The translations under genes were made by a program, and so were the position numbers. This document shows, one piece after another, positions 9,579 to 19,571 of a stretch of 64,000 nt of DNA; positions within the stretch are counted from its first letter, which is position 1, and each line of letters begins with the position of its first letter. The DNA is taken from positions 248,001 to 312,000 of the forward strand of contig NZ_OU343031.1 in assembly GCF_910593725.1 (NCBI RefSeq). The letters run 5' to 3'. Source of the stretch: Candidatus Vallotiella hemipterorum. GTDB lineage: Bacteria > Pseudomonadota > Gammaproteobacteria > Burkholderiales > Burkholderiaceae. The notes beneath the pieces were generated by a model. The model worked only from the letters and a program-made list of their open reading frames with translations. It was not told the DNA's origin and searched no databases.

Positions 9579-10199
9579 TTACAGCTCTCGATATGCACCG
9601 AGCATCCGCTCAACATAACGCGCAATAATATCGACTTCTATATTGAGCATATCACCAACCTTTAAATGCTGTAATGTAGTCATCCGCATTGTGTGTGGGA
9701 TTAAGTTAATTGAGAATTCACATCCGTTGCTTAGATCTTTCAAGGCATTTATTGTTAGGCTAACACCGTTAAGCGTGACGGATCCCTTATGCGCGAAATA
9801 CTGAGCAAGTAAAGGGGGGGCGATAATGCACAATTTATATGATTCCCCAATCGGATCGAGGCGACTGACCTGCCCCAGCCCATCGACATGCCCACTAACT
9901 ATATGTCCGCTTAAGCGTTTATTGGCGCTTAGTGCTTTTTCGAGGTTTACTTTGCCAGGCTTAGTAAGGCCGGTGGCACAGTTTATAGTCTCTCGAGACA
10001 CATCGACATCGAACTGCGTCGATTTTTTTCTGACGACCGTCAAGCAGGCACCTTGCACCGCAATGCTATCGCCTAACCCTACATCCGATAAGTCGAGCAT
10101 GCCGGCGGCGATTGACAGACGCAGGCCCTCCTCGATAGAGGGGCCTAGCGGAGTAACCAATTCAATCTGACCGATCGCTGTAACGATGCCTGTGAACAT
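9579..10199 (-). CDS. ribE: Riboflavin synthase alpha chain
   Basis: Riboflavin synthase dismutates two lumazine molecules to riboflavin and the ribitylamino-uracil substrate of RibH. The 206 residues form the expected tandem of lumazine-binding domains. The first begins at MFTGIVTAIG and includes GACLTV (near 50-55). The second begins near residue 98 (GHIVSGHVDGLG) and includes LNGVSLTI. The start is the universal MFTGIV of the family. It lies 15 bp downstream of ribD on the same strand, consistent with one transcript. A G7 tract sits inside the gene at 9814-9820 with the frame intact. The usual symbol varies between ribC and ribE. Confidence 0.95.
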   Translation of the reverse strand: MFTGIVTAIGQIELVTPLGPSIEEGLRLSIAAGMLDLSDVGLGDSIAVQGACLTVVRKKSTQFDVDVSRETINCATGLTKPGKVNLEKALSANKRLSGHIVSGHVDGLGQVSRLDPIGESYKLCIIAPPLLAQYFAHKGSVTLNGVSLTINALKDLSNGCEFSINLIPHTMRMTTLQHLKVGDMLNIEVDIIARYVERMLGAYREL

Positions 10200-10214
10200 T
10201 CATAGAACCTTTTA

Positions 10215-11363
10215 TTACGAGCGTGCGTCGCCCATGTGCGATAAGTTATCAGATGCAGACGCTAATACTGGCCTAGCTAGGACCCGTAGATCTTCACCGA
10301 TCTGCTTAACTGAATGATAGCGTAGCCGTATCCTTTGATCGAGCACTAATGGCGGCACTAGGTTAAACATGCCTATCGCATTGCCGAGAAGAGCTGGGTC
10401 AATGTAGAGAAGCAACTCATCAACCCAGCCTTCGCGTAATAGTGAGCCATTAAGCCTATAACCAGCCTCGACGTGTAACTCATTAATACCCCGCGCAGCT
10501 AGCATTCGTAGCGCTGCTTGCAAGTCAACCTTGCCGGCCGGGTTCGGTAATGCAATTACTTCGGCACCAGCTTTGCGTAAGAAATGTGCCCGATGGGCAC
10601 ATTCTCCATCATCACTCTCGCATACAATAAGCGGCGGTATGCCAGATAAGATCCTGGAATCTAGCGGCACGTTTAGACGGCTGTCTACCAATACGCGAAG
10701 CGGTTGGCGGGGCGTGAGTACTGCACGCACGTTCATCTGCGGATTATCCTTTCTTACCGTGCCGATACCAGTAAGAGCCGCACATGAGCGTGCTCGCCAT
10801 GCGTGTCCATCTATGCGTGAGGCGTTTGATGTAAGCCATTGGCTTTGGCCATCTGGCAATGCGGTGCAACCGTCTAGTGTCGCGGCGATCTTAAGGCGCA
10901 CCCATGGAATGCCTCTCGTCATTCGAGATATGAATCCGATATTCAGCTCCCTAGCCTCCTGCGCAAGCAGTCCGCAATGTACCTCTATGCCAGCATTATG
11001 CAGCATAGCTAATCCACGGCCGCTAACTTGCGGGTTTGGATCCACCATCGCAGCTATTACTCCAGAAATTCCAGCTTCTATCATGGTATTGGCGCAGGGT
11101 GGTGTGCAACCAAGGTGGCTGCAGGGCTCTAGCGTTACATAAGCGGTAGAGCCAATAGGGGTGTGCCCCCTTGAGCGGGCATCTTTTAGTGCGCACACTT
11201 CTGCGTGGTCTTGCCCAGCAGGCTGCGTGAAGCCCTCTCCAATAATTTGCCCATCCTTAACAAGCACACAGCCAACTCGGGGATTCGGCGATGTTGTATA
11301 TAACCCACGCTCTGCCAGCGCGAGCGCGTGCTGCATATGTAGGCGATCAAAGTCTGAGAACAT
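10215..11363 (-). CDS. ribD: Bifunctional diaminohydroxyphosphoribosylaminopyrimidine deaminase / 5-amino-6-(5-phosphoribosylamino)uracil reductase
   Basis: RibD carries out the second and third steps of riboflavin synthesis. The N-terminal cytidine-deaminase-like domain has the zinc ligands and catalytic Glu in HAE (53-55) and PCSHLGCTPPC (80-90). The reductase domain begins near residue 150 with WVRLKIAATLDG and continues to about 360, with LRVLVDSRLNVP and INELHVEAG visible. At 382 residues it has normal length. It heads the ribD-ribE pair. Upstream (11364-11500) I see a G7 tract and no FMN-riboswitch consensus, so flavin feedback control may be absent. Together with ribE, ribBA and ribH it gives all committed riboflavin enzymes except a functional GTP cyclohydrolase II. 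Confidence 0.95.
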   Translation of the reverse strand: MFSDFDRLHMQHALALAERGLYTTSPNPRVGCVLVKDGQIIGEGFTQPAGQDHAEVCALKDARSRGHTPIGSTAYVTLEPCSHLGCTPPCANTMIEAGISGVIAAMVDPNPQVSGRGLAMLHNAGIEVHCGLLAQEARELNIGFISRMTRGIPWVRLKIAATLDGCTALPDGQSQWLTSNASRIDGHAWRARSCAALTGIGTVRKDNPQMNVRAVLTPRQPLRVLVDSRLNVPLDSRILSGIPPLIVCESDDGECAHRAHFLRKAGAEVIALPNPAGKVDLQAALRMLAARGINELHVEAGYRLNGSLLREGWVDELLLYIDPALLGNAIGMFNLVPPLVLDQRIRLRYHSVKQIGEDLRVLARPVLASASDNLSHMGDARS

Positions 11364-13115
11364 GGCGGAGTTAAGTGAGGGGTTTAGTGTTTTATCGCAG
11401 GGTCATACATAATTAGCAGGTAACTCGCTTCGTATTCTGAGGGGGGGTAAGTTACACTCTAGCATCAAGCGTCGCGTAGCGGAACGAGTTGAAGTGGAAT
11501 GCCTCCAATACGTACGATACCGGTATAGCTATATAGCACTTTAGGTATTAAATATAAGCTCAACATATAACCGAGATAGTCCGGGTCGGGCGCCAGATGT
11601 ACCTATTTATAGAGTTTGAGTGTTCTTAACCCAATGCTATGCGGCAGCTTTCCGAAATAAACACTTATAAACAGCAAGCTCCTGAATCTAGGGTAGCTTT
11701 TGAGACCTATAGCGATTGCTACCCGGTAACCCGAGGTAGTGATGGCCCGCTAAAACTGCTTTAACGGCTTTATGTATTGCACTAATATTATGCAAGTCGC
11801 CGAACGCGTAAATTAAAATCTAGCCAGCGCTTGCCTTACACAAACTCGCCTATCTAGGCTAAAATTATCTTATTACTATACTCAGTGCATTGTTTCCATA
11901 AAGCATAAAGAAATTTAGTTCGCGCCTATAGAATATTCATATTCTCCTTGGTTAGTTCAATAAGGATTGTGTGCTTTTAGAGGCGTTATTTACTAAATTT
12001 AATTGCTTAACATGTTATTACACTTAAGCATTTTAGATAAGCATTGGGCTATTGAGAAATAACGTTGATTAACTCAGGCCGAAGTATTACTAAATATTTT
12101 TTAACGAAGTGATGATTGGAAAGTGAGAGCAGCAGCCATAGTAGTGCGCATAAAAATTTTTAAGCATTCTATAATACAAAGCCTAATAAATATTATTTTA
12201 AGCTAGGGTTAGCGTGCTTATTCAGAGATAGCGTTTTAAGCAGTTTAGGCCTATTAGCTAATAGGCTGATACATTAGTCCTAAATTAAAAAAACAACTCA
12301 TAACCTACACCGACATAAAGCCTTAGATAAATATTACGAGGGACTATTACATATCAGACGATAGTAGTTTTTTAGAGTCTATAAAACCCCAGGATTTTTA
12401 CAAGGAGAATATGGAAAAGTAAGGCTTGTTGGCTTGAATATGCCTATACATAGTATATAGGGCCCGGTAAAACCCAGTAACTGTTTTGCTGGAATTTAAC
12501 AGATAGAATCCATAGTAGGTCGCCTCGTTCTTAAGCGACTGGCCTGTGCGGCGTTTTTATACGTCTGCAATAGTTTTTTATAAATATCAAAACAATATCT
12601 ATAATCACTCCCGCTCCTACATCGGACTACATCATACGAGAATACATACATAATCAATACCCTTGAATCACAGCTTACTTTTCAGGAAGAAACCTCTTCG
12701 TCTAAGCATCGACTGCGTCTATTAACGTACTTATATGCGTATGATTTTTTAGCGTTGATAACCAACTAGCTAGGGGCTATATCATTAGAGCCCTGTATCG
12801 GCAGCACAAATAGGTAGATGTTAAAAATATATACAGAATTGTCTGCTACTTTCTTCGTGTTCTTAAAATTGCCCCCCTTGATCTGATATACCAATTAACA
12901 GTATTGCCAGGCTAACTGTGAATGACTACTGGACTATCAGTATGCCGGCTTAAGATAGCCATCACCTAGGTACGGCTCGCTTAAGCAGCTTACGAAGAAG
13001 CTGTTAGACCGAACCGCAACTAATTGATATAAAGAGGTTTTTCTTCACACTAAATGTACCGCTTTATTTAGATTATAGTTAAACTATATGGTGTTATAAA
13101 TATTTTTATCAGGCT
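11364..13115. other. AT-rich 1.75-kb spacer
   Basis: This spacer lies between the divergent ribD and zwf genes and must hold both promoters, which I cannot pinpoint. Short hairpins include GGGTAGC/GCTACCC (about 11691-11724), an 18-bp spacerless palindrome at 12249-12266 and CAGCTT/AAGCTG near 12987-13003. A G7 tract is at 11441-11447. No gene or pseudogene is recognisable. Confidence 0.55.
12249..12266. repeat. 18-bp perfect palindrome
   Basis: GCCTATTAG is directly followed by its reverse complement CTAATAGGC. It lies in the ribD-zwf spacer and no adjacent gene end explains it. Confidence 0.7.
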
Positions 13116-13181
13116 ATGGGCCTGCGCTTTTTACGCAACGGCCTACTAGGGCTATATCTACAACGTCACCATCAACATATA

Positions 13182-14639
13182 ATGCAAGTTGATACAGGCT
13201 TTACGTTTATTCTTTTCGGCGGCACTGGTGATCTGGCAATGCGCAAGATTTTGCCGAGCTTATACCAAGCACACTGTGGCGGCCTGCTGCCTACAGCAGG
13301 CCGGATTGCTGCGGTTGCACGCGGCCTCAGCAACCGCGAGGCATACGTGCAATGGATGCACACGCATGTGCGAAATCACGTAAAGCTGGCTGGCGATGAT
13401 GCCTCGTGGAACGACTTCCTCAAGCGTATCTTGTTTGTTCGGGTCGATCTCGGGCGGCCAGAGGATTATGCATTGCTTCGAGATATAATCTCGCCGCTGT
13501 CCGGTATTCGGGTGTTCTACCTCGCTACTAGGCCATCCCTATTTGTGCCAATATGCCGCGCACTATCGACTATGGGCCTAAGTAATGACGCACGAATAGT
13601 GCTGGAGAAGCCGCTTGGTTACGACCTACAGTCGTCTAACACGATCAATGACGCAGTTGGAGAGATTTTCGTAGAAAGCCATATCTACCGGATTGATCAT
13701 TACCTTGGAAAAGAACCCGTTCAGAATCTTCTAGCTTTGCGCTTTGGAAACGCACTATTTGAGCCACTATGGCGCCGAGAGTGGGTTGAGAGCATTCAAA
13801 TCACGATAGCCGAAGAATTAGGTGTCGAGGGACGAGGTGATTTCTATGATAATACTGGCGCGTTACGCGACATGGTTCAGAACCACCTATTACAGTTGTT
13901 GTCCATTGTGGCAATGGAGCCACCCCACTCGATGCATACTAACGCGTTACGCGATGAAAAATTGCGCGTGTTGCGTGCGCTTAAACCTATTAAGCCTTGC
14001 GATATTAGTCGCATTGCGGTACGCGGTCAGTATCACATGGGCGTTCTGAACGGTATTACAGTGCCTGCCTATGTAAATGAGCGTGGCGTGAGTACATCTA
14101 GTATGACCGAGACCTTTGTTGCCTTAAAAGTCGAAATCGAGAACTGGCGCTGGGCTGGTGTGCCATTTTTTCTGCGCACTGGAAAGCGGCTTGCTAATAG
14201 AGTGGCAGAAATTGTTGTTAACTTCCGAGCAGTTCCGCACTCAGTTTTCGGTTCAATGGCTCTACGAAATGGCTCTAATCGTTTAGTAATTCGTCTACAA
14301 CCTAATGAATTTATCCGGTTGTATTGCCTCGCCAAGCAGCCTGGTGAAGGGATGAACCTACAAAGCGTGCACCTAGATCTAGCTTTTGATGAGTTCTTCC
14401 AGAAAGATCGTATGGAAGCATACCAGCGCTTATTGCTGGACGTGATCAACGGCCGGTTAGCGTTATTTGTACATCGGGATGAACAGGAGGCGGCGTGGCA
14501 GTGGGTTGAGCCAATTCTAGCCGAATGGAATCGACTCGGTACTGCGCCCAGGCGTTACGCGGCGGGGACATGGGGCCCGGCTGCAGCTAGTGCGCTATTA
14601 GCTCGGCATGGTACATGCTGGCTAGAAGAGGAAAACTAG
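13182..14639 (+). CDS. zwf: Glucose-6-phosphate 1-dehydrogenase
   Basis: Zwf oxidises glucose 6-phosphate to 6-phosphogluconolactone and reduces NADP, feeding the oxidative pentose phosphate route. From ATG 13182 it is 485 residues, matching the family. The dinucleotide-binding motif GGTGDLA is near residues 13-19, the RIVLEKPLG substrate region is present, and the active-site motif RIDHYLGKEPVQN is near 170-182. An upstream ATG at 13116 would add 22 Arg- and Leu-rich residues with no family counterpart, so I prefer 13182, although neither start has a clear Shine-Dalgarno sequence. It is followed by pgl after 82 bp in the burkholderial order. Gene is intact. Confidence 0.95.
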   Translation: MQVDTGFTFILFGGTGDLAMRKILPSLYQAHCGGLLPTAGRIAAVARGLSNREAYVQWMHTHVRNHVKLAGDDASWNDFLKRILFVRVDLGRPEDYALLRDIISPLSGIRVFYLATRPSLFVPICRALSTMGLSNDARIVLEKPLGYDLQSSNTINDAVGEIFVESHIYRIDHYLGKEPVQNLLALRFGNALFEPLWRREWVESIQITIAEELGVEGRGDFYDNTGALRDMVQNHLLQLLSIVAMEPPHSMHTNALRDEKLRVLRALKPIKPCDISRIAVRGQYHMGVLNGITVPAYVNERGVSTSSMTETFVALKVEIENWRWAGVPFFLRTGKRLANRVAEIVVNFRAVPHSVFGSMALRNGSNRLVIRLQPNEFIRLYCLAKQPGEGMNLQSVHLDLAFDEFFQKDRMEAYQRLLLDVINGRLALFVHRDEQEAAWQWVEPILAEWNRLGTAPRRYAAGTWGPAAASALLARHGTCWLEEEN

Positions 14640-14721
14640 CAGGTACATTACACACTTATTTAATGACAGAGACTAGACCGAACGCAATGTCGGTAGGTAA
14701 TTAAGAGAGTATGGAGAAAAA

Positions 14722-15408
14722 GTGATTGGGCTTCACGTTTTTAATAATGAGTGCGCCCAGCGGGCCGCGCTCGTACAGGTAGTTAGCAATGCGTTGCAGT
14801 CATTGCTAATCACGCGCATAGATACAACTCATGTTACACTCGCAGTATCTGGCGGCATAAGCCCACGCCCATTCTTGAAAGCTTTGTCGCAATGCCCACT
14901 TAACTGGGCGCGCATCAATGTCACCCTAGTCGATGATCGTTGGGTCCCTCCTATACATCCGGAGAGTAATGCGCGACTTGTTCGGGATACATTGCTACAG
15001 AATGCAGCGCGCGAAGCGATATTCCAACCGTTAGTCGATATTGATCAAGTCCCTAACGTGCATGTCAAGGCGTTGAACAAGAATGCCTCACGTACTCTTC
15101 CTGATGTGGCCGTGCTTGGTATGGGTGAAGACGGTCATATTGCATCCATCTTTGCTGACGCCCCACAATGGGATGTAGCTATACTTACTGGTGAGCGCTA
15201 TATTCTGATTCAGCCGCGGCAAGCGCCGTATCTACGAATAAGCTTATCACTGTCGGCACTTAAGAAAACTAGTCGACTATTTCTATTGATCTCTGGGCAG
15301 CGGAAGCTAGATGTCCTACGTGCTGCGATGCAGCATTTACAACATAATGCCATCTCTAAGCTGGCCAACGATATGGGAGTCAACGTCGATGCTTACTGGT
15401 GCGCCTAA
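14722..15408 (+). CDS. pgl: 6-phosphogluconolactonase
   Basis: Pgl hydrolyses 6-phosphogluconolactone from Zwf to 6-phosphogluconate. The 228 residues show the phosphate-binding [13 protein letters not shown], the [10 protein letters not shown] segment and the catalytic [13 protein letters not shown] motif. The C-terminus ends in the family-like DAYWCA. The start is a GTG at 14722 with GGAG upstream at about 14712; the ATG at 14711 is in another frame. The 3' end overlaps glk by 20 bp, so the two genes are probably translationally coupled in a zwf-pgl-glk operon. Confidence 0.95.
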   Translation: MIGLHVFNNECAQRAALVQVVSNALQSLLITRIDTTHVTLAVSGGISPRPFLKALSQCPLNWARINVTLVDDRWVPPIHPESNARLVRDTLLQNAAREAIFQPLVDIDQVPNVHVKALNKNASRTLPDVAVLGMGEDGHIASIFADAPQWDVAILTGERYILIQPRQAPYLRISLSLSALKKTSRLFLLISGQRKLDVLRAAMQHLQHNAISKLANDMGVNVDAYWCA

Positions 15409-16468
15409 AGCGGTGATTTCGCATGAGAGTCCACATCCGGATGGGCCGCGGTTGCTTGCTGACGTAGGCGGGACCAATGCGCGTTTTGCGCTGGAATTTG
15501 GACCGGGTCAGATTAATAATGTACGTGTGTACCCTTGCGCGGACTATACTGGTATTGCCTCTGCAATCAATAAATTCCTAGAGGATAATCAAATTATTCG
15601 AGTAAATCACGCAGCCATTGCAATCGCTAATCCTATAGACGGCGATCAGGTACAGATGACTAATCGCAACTGGAGTTTTTCAATCGAGGCTACGCGTTGT
15701 GCACTAGGCTTCGATACACTATTAGTGGTTAACGACTTTACTGCCTTAGCAATGGCCCTACCATGCTTATTTGATGCACAACGCGTACAGATTGGCGGAG
15801 GTATACGTCGGCGGAATAGTGTGATCGGGCTAGTTGGGCCCGGTACTGGTTTAGGTGTGTCGGGTTTAATTCCGGCAAATAACCGCTGGATTGCACTAGG
15901 CAGTGAAGGTGGACATGCTACATTTTCGCCGCAGGATGAGCGTGAAGATCGGGTATTAAATTATGCGCGTAAAAAATGGTCTCATGTATCATTCGAGCGG
16001 ATTTGCGCAGGACCAGGATTAGCACTCATATACCGCGCACTAGCTGCATATGATAAGAATGCGATAAGCCTGCAACTCGAACCAGCTGACGTAGTTCGGC
16101 GTGCGCAAGCGGCTGAACCGCTCGCGCTAGAGGCAGTAGAATGTTTCTGTGCGGTCCTTGGCACATTTACAGGCAATATTGCAGTTACACTTGGCGCATT
16201 AGGTGGAATTTATATCGGCGGGGGTGTCATCTCCCATCTAGGAGAGTTATTTTCAACTTCCCCATTTCGTACGCGCTTTCAGGAAAAAGGACGTTCCCGG
16301 GCGTATCTAGCAAACATTCCGACCTTTGTGATCACTGCACAGTATCCGGCCTTCCTAGGCGTGTCTGCAATCCTAGCAGAACAACTCTGGCATCGCGTTA
16401 GCGGAGGATCGGCTGTATTCGAGCGCATCTGGCAGGTGCATGATGTTCCTGCGCGAGCCAATGAATAA
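15389..16468 (+). CDS. glk: Glucokinase (HexR domain lost)
   Basis: This is the proteobacterial Glk family (PF02685), which phosphorylates glucose with ATP. The ATP-binding motif [14 protein letters not shown] is close to the N-terminus. [20 protein letters not shown] and the C-terminal GGIYIGGGV follow. I chose ATG 15389, which has GGGAG at about 15375-15379 and gives 359 residues; a longer frame opens at 15311 inside pgl. In free-living burkholderias this protein is commonly fused to a C-terminal HexR/RpiR regulator. Here it stops just after [12 protein letters not shown], which resembles the first helix of that regulator, so the gene appears truncated in the linker. Kinase function should be preserved. 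Confidence 0.93.
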   Translation: MLTGAPKAVISHESPHPDGPRLLADVGGTNARFALEFGPGQINNVRVYPCADYTGIASAINKFLEDNQIIRVNHAAIAIANPIDGDQVQMTNRNWSFSIEATRCALGFDTLLVVNDFTALAMALPCLFDAQRVQIGGGIRRRNSVIGLVGPGTGLGVSGLIPANNRWIALGSEGGHATFSPQDEREDRVLNYARKKWSHVSFERICAGPGLALIYRALAAYDKNAISLQLEPADVVRRAQAAEPLALEAVECFCAVLGTFTGNIAVTLGALGGIYIGGGVISHLGELFSTSPFRTRFQEKGRSRAYLANIPTFVITAQYPAFLGVSAILAEQLWHRVSGGSAVFERIWQVHDVPARANE

Positions 16469-17355
16469 AATAGCCGGGTTTTCTAGAATTAGATTACTTT
16501 CTGATAGGCTATTAAGTTGATCATATATTTTGTGTCAAGCTGACATTAGCCAATTAACTTATGAGAGGACTTTGCTTCAAGCTTAGTCTTTTCTAGAGAG
16601 TATCTAGCAAGCTAGGGTTTTATAGCCAGGTTTGACTACGTAAATCAACAAGACTGCCTTTAGAAAAAGGTTCGAGCATAACACTATGCTAGATATCTAA
16701 GAGATGTCTCAAGCACATAAACCAGAAATATTATGTGCGTAATCTACTTAATGCAAAACACCTGCATTACCTGGACAATTTAAGACTCTATTTAAATAAA
16801 TTGAATTTATAATAATTTTTATTTAGGCGTTTATAAACTATTATTCTAAGCAACAACATGTAATTATATATAATATCTACTTATTTTACTGGATAAAAGT
16901 ATAGAAATTATTACTTTTTCTAAATTTAGAAAAGTTCGGGAATCATCATCTATATGCTATAGATGACTATATAAATTAATATAACACGAAATTTATTTTT
17001 TATTGCTTGAGTATAGCTACTTATATCTGCGCATGTAAGATATCAGTAACTATTTAATTAGTAGAATAGATTGACATGCTGTAGCTAGAATTCAACTACC
17101 CCATGGTATCAAATAAACTTTAAGAAAAATGCTCTGGAACTTAACCTTCTACTACCAGGCTAACTAATAAATTATAGATAGGATAATTTCTTATAATACT
17201 GTTTTTTGTCTGCTTTAATATCTTAAATTGGTGCTGTAGTTGCCGCGCTCTTGAGCTGTACAATTATGGAATCCACTAATCCGTGGCTACGCATATTAAT
17301 CTATATATGTATTTTTTTAGCTTCATCAGTATGTCTTAAAGAATAAACTTTTTGT

Positions 17356-17405
17356 TATAATATACTATCGTACCCATCAAAATTAGGGTAGAATAGTATA
17401 TTATA
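17356..17405. repeat. 13-bp inverted repeat with inner 5-bp stem
   Basis: Outer arms 17356-17368 and 17393-17405 are exact complements (TATAATATACTAT and ATAGTATATTATA). Inside, TACCC (17371-17375) pairs with GGGTA (17386-17390) around a 10-nt loop, separated from the outer stem by a 2x2 internal loop. This gives an 18-bp two-tier hairpin. Confidence 0.75.
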
Positions 17406-17783
17406 TGATATAGAATAGAATTCTAACGATAAAGTAATCTGTTTAAAGATGATAGATATCTATATATGTAGTCCGATTCTAATTAAAGTCTTTTCCCAAA
17501 CACGGAACTGCATCGTGTTGTTTAGCGAAGCTAGATAACAATCTCTGGCTTAATAGTAATTTCCGTGTAATTCCGTATAGATCTATCTTACTATTTTTTG
17601 GTAATTTTAGTATGCTTCATTGCGGATTATTTATCTATATTTAGTAAAATTTATACTATCAATAGTAGCAATACGATTTTTTATACAGTGCCTAGTTTTT
17701 ATTAATAAAGTGTAGGTAAGCCATGATATAAAAGCGAAAGGTCATTATATTAGTAATAACTAAATAAGTAATGTTATGTAAAC

Positions 17784-17885
17784 AGTAAGTGCTAGCACTT
17801 ACTCAAGTTCTGGCTATAGAAAGCAATATTTACTAAATGTACGTATGCGCTAGAAGCGCAGGCTATGCTACGATGGTAGCGTAGC
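17784..17885. repeat. Cluster: 20-bp palindrome plus two hairpins
   Basis: AGTAAGTGCT is directly followed by its reverse complement at 17784-17803. At 17846-17860 TGCGC and GCGCA flank the loop TAGAA. At 17862-17885 GCTATGCTAC pairs with GTAGCGTAGC (one G-U) around a GATG tetraloop. The last two hairpins are separated by one base and are GC-richer than the surrounding DNA, so a small structured RNA is possible. Confidence 0.65.
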
Positions 17886-18337
17886 AGTTATTAGCTATAA
17901 TACCACCCCGCTAATGCATAATATCTAATATTCATGGAATATATTGCATCTATAACGCGGTTAGTGACGGTATATGTTATCTATAACTACTTAATCCATA
18001 ATCATACTAAGACAGTTACCACAGTTCGAGTACTATAGATACTTAGTTCCTGGAAGGAGGGTTGAATCTGAAATTAATCCATCTTCTTAACTTAATAATA
18101 CCTTATGTAGACCAGCTTGAAGTATGCCATCTTTATTATTATTAATATTAACTATTTTTTTAGAGGGGCTAAGTTAGGATTAGGTGACTATATTAATAGA
18201 GTTTCACTCCTAGTAAACAGCATAAGCTTTTTGTAAGTTTAGGGATAAGACTACGCGAATTAAGAGAATTAATATGCAGGTTCTGAATGTTGCTACATGT
18301 TATAACACTAATTTGTACTTGCCTAGTAGTATACAGA

Positions 18338-18420
18338 TAGATAAATCACTGCGCACTAGCATAACTAGTAATTAGTATGCTACTACCTATATACCTATAT
18401 TATTATAGGTGATTTATCTA
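18338..18420. repeat. 12-bp outer stem enclosing two hairpins (possible three-way junction)
   Basis: TAGATAAATCAC (18338-18349) pairs exactly with GTGATTTATCTA (18409-18420). Inside are TAGCATA/TATGCTA (18357-18363 with 18376-18382) and ACCTATA/TATAGGT (18385-18391 with 18404-18410). The second inner hairpin competes with the outer stem for two bases. The layout resembles a compact folded RNA or a cruciform. It has no tRNA anticodon or T-arm consensus. Confidence 0.6.
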
Positions 18421-19307
18421 AAGAGTATTAATATTAAGCACACGATTCCATAAAAGAAATTAATGTTTTTAATTAAAGCTGTATGCGAGTATATCAAATA
18501 TCTGCTAGTGTTTTTTAGTAAGCAACCACACTTATGCTGGATTCGAGTATTAATTGTTGGATATTAAGCATTGGAATTCAAGAATCGCTTATTGCTAGGT
18601 ACACAGATCCACTACGGGGTTGACGATAAATTATGTATAATATGTGTACTCTAACTTGAGTTAAAATATTAGGTCATCCTGACAGGATACCTGTTGAATT
18701 TTCTTTTTGACAATTACTGTATAAAGTGTAGGCTACCTTCCAAATAGAACTATTTATAATATACAGTAAAAAGATATGCATCAAAATTATTAAAATATTA
18801 GATGGATAATCTATATCCGCTATACGATTTTTTCGTTTTCATATGATGATAAAAATCCTCCATAAATTATGAGTTTAGACAAACATAATATTTGTATGAT
18901 TTAGACTGATGTTGCAGTGTAGAGATCGGCGTATATTTTCTCTATAAACCTGAATAAAAGCCCCAAAATTTCTTCTCCGATGCCAAGAAAGAATAAGTCT
19001 CTACAGACTAATTTCCTAAAAAATATCTGCAGTATGCTATTTATAGCAATAGAAATAGCATAAATAGTGGTGTGGTCTTATTATTTATAGATCAGTAATC
19101 AGGGTTTAGGATTTTGCTCTGGGACATTAATCTAGATAGATAGGGTGCCACTTCGTATGTTTGGATGTAACATCCTTAAGAGTTATAGTAAGCCCCCCAG
19201 GTTAGTAACCGTCGATTATTTTCCGCACCATCCAAACGTTGAATGCTAGATTGACTACTATAAGGGTAGTAGGCTTACGCATTTCACAACTTTTTTATCT
19301 GTGTTAC

Positions 19308-19571
19308 TTAACCAAATAGCGCATTTAATGCGGCAGCAGCTTCACTATCGATCGTATTGTACGTTACGCTATTGGCTTCAAAGATATAGTGCGTGGTGTA
19401 TTTACCTAGTCGTGCCAGGATCTCATCCTGGATTACTTCGGGCGACTCGTCAAATTTCAGATACCACGCAGTTGATGCTAATCTAGTCTGGAAGACGCCA
19501 TATTCGCTCATTAATGTGTCGAACTCATGAGCGTCTTGGTCACGGCAGATAATGACGAGATTTCCCTTCAT
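19308..19571 (-). CDS. Small conserved protein, SinR/Cas2-like ferredoxin fold suspected
   Basis: This 87-residue protein starts MKGNLVIICRDQDAHEFD, contains TRLASTAWYLKF near residues 30-41 and ends HYIFEANSVTYNTIDSEAAAALNALFG. I recognise it as a conserved hypothetical of burkholderias. The spacing of a first beta strand, a central S-T/L-W-Y strand and a C-terminal strand resembles SinR-family proteins, distant relatives of Cas2. No CRISPR or toxin partner is adjacent, and it stands alone between two spacers. Its retention in a decayed region, with no frameshift, suggests a useful function. The fold assignment is inference. ATG is at 19571; GGGGGC lies just upstream. Confidence 0.75.
   Translation of the reverse strand: MKGNLVIICRDQDAHEFDTLMSEYGVFQTRLASTAWYLKFDESPEVIQDEILARLGKYTTHYIFEANSVTYNTIDSEAAAALNALFG

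Larger units (their letters stand above)
16469..19307. other. AT-rich 2.8-kb spacer with dense inverted repeats
   Basis: This is the longest gene-free stretch, between glk and the small minus-strand gene at 19308. No frame gives a recognisable protein. It is rich in inverted repeats: GCACATAA/TTATGTGC (16713-16738), an 18-bp palindrome (16916-16933), a two-tier stem (17356-17405), a cluster at 17784-17885, a possible three-way junction (18338-18420) and TATGCTATTT/AAATAGCATA (19033-19062). No tRNA is seen. Confidence 0.6.

Noticed and set aside
10531..11142. 203-codon plus-strand ORF
   Set aside because: Antisense shadow of ribD, which has clear catalytic motifs on the other strand.
13116..13181. 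Upstream 22-residue extension of Zwf
   Set aside because: The Arg/Leu-rich stretch has no counterpart in the family; ATG 13182 gives the usual length.
16660..16690. T-arm-like sequence GGTTCGAGC near 16669
   Set aside because: No acceptor, anticodon or D-arm partner can be paired around it, so it is not a tRNA.
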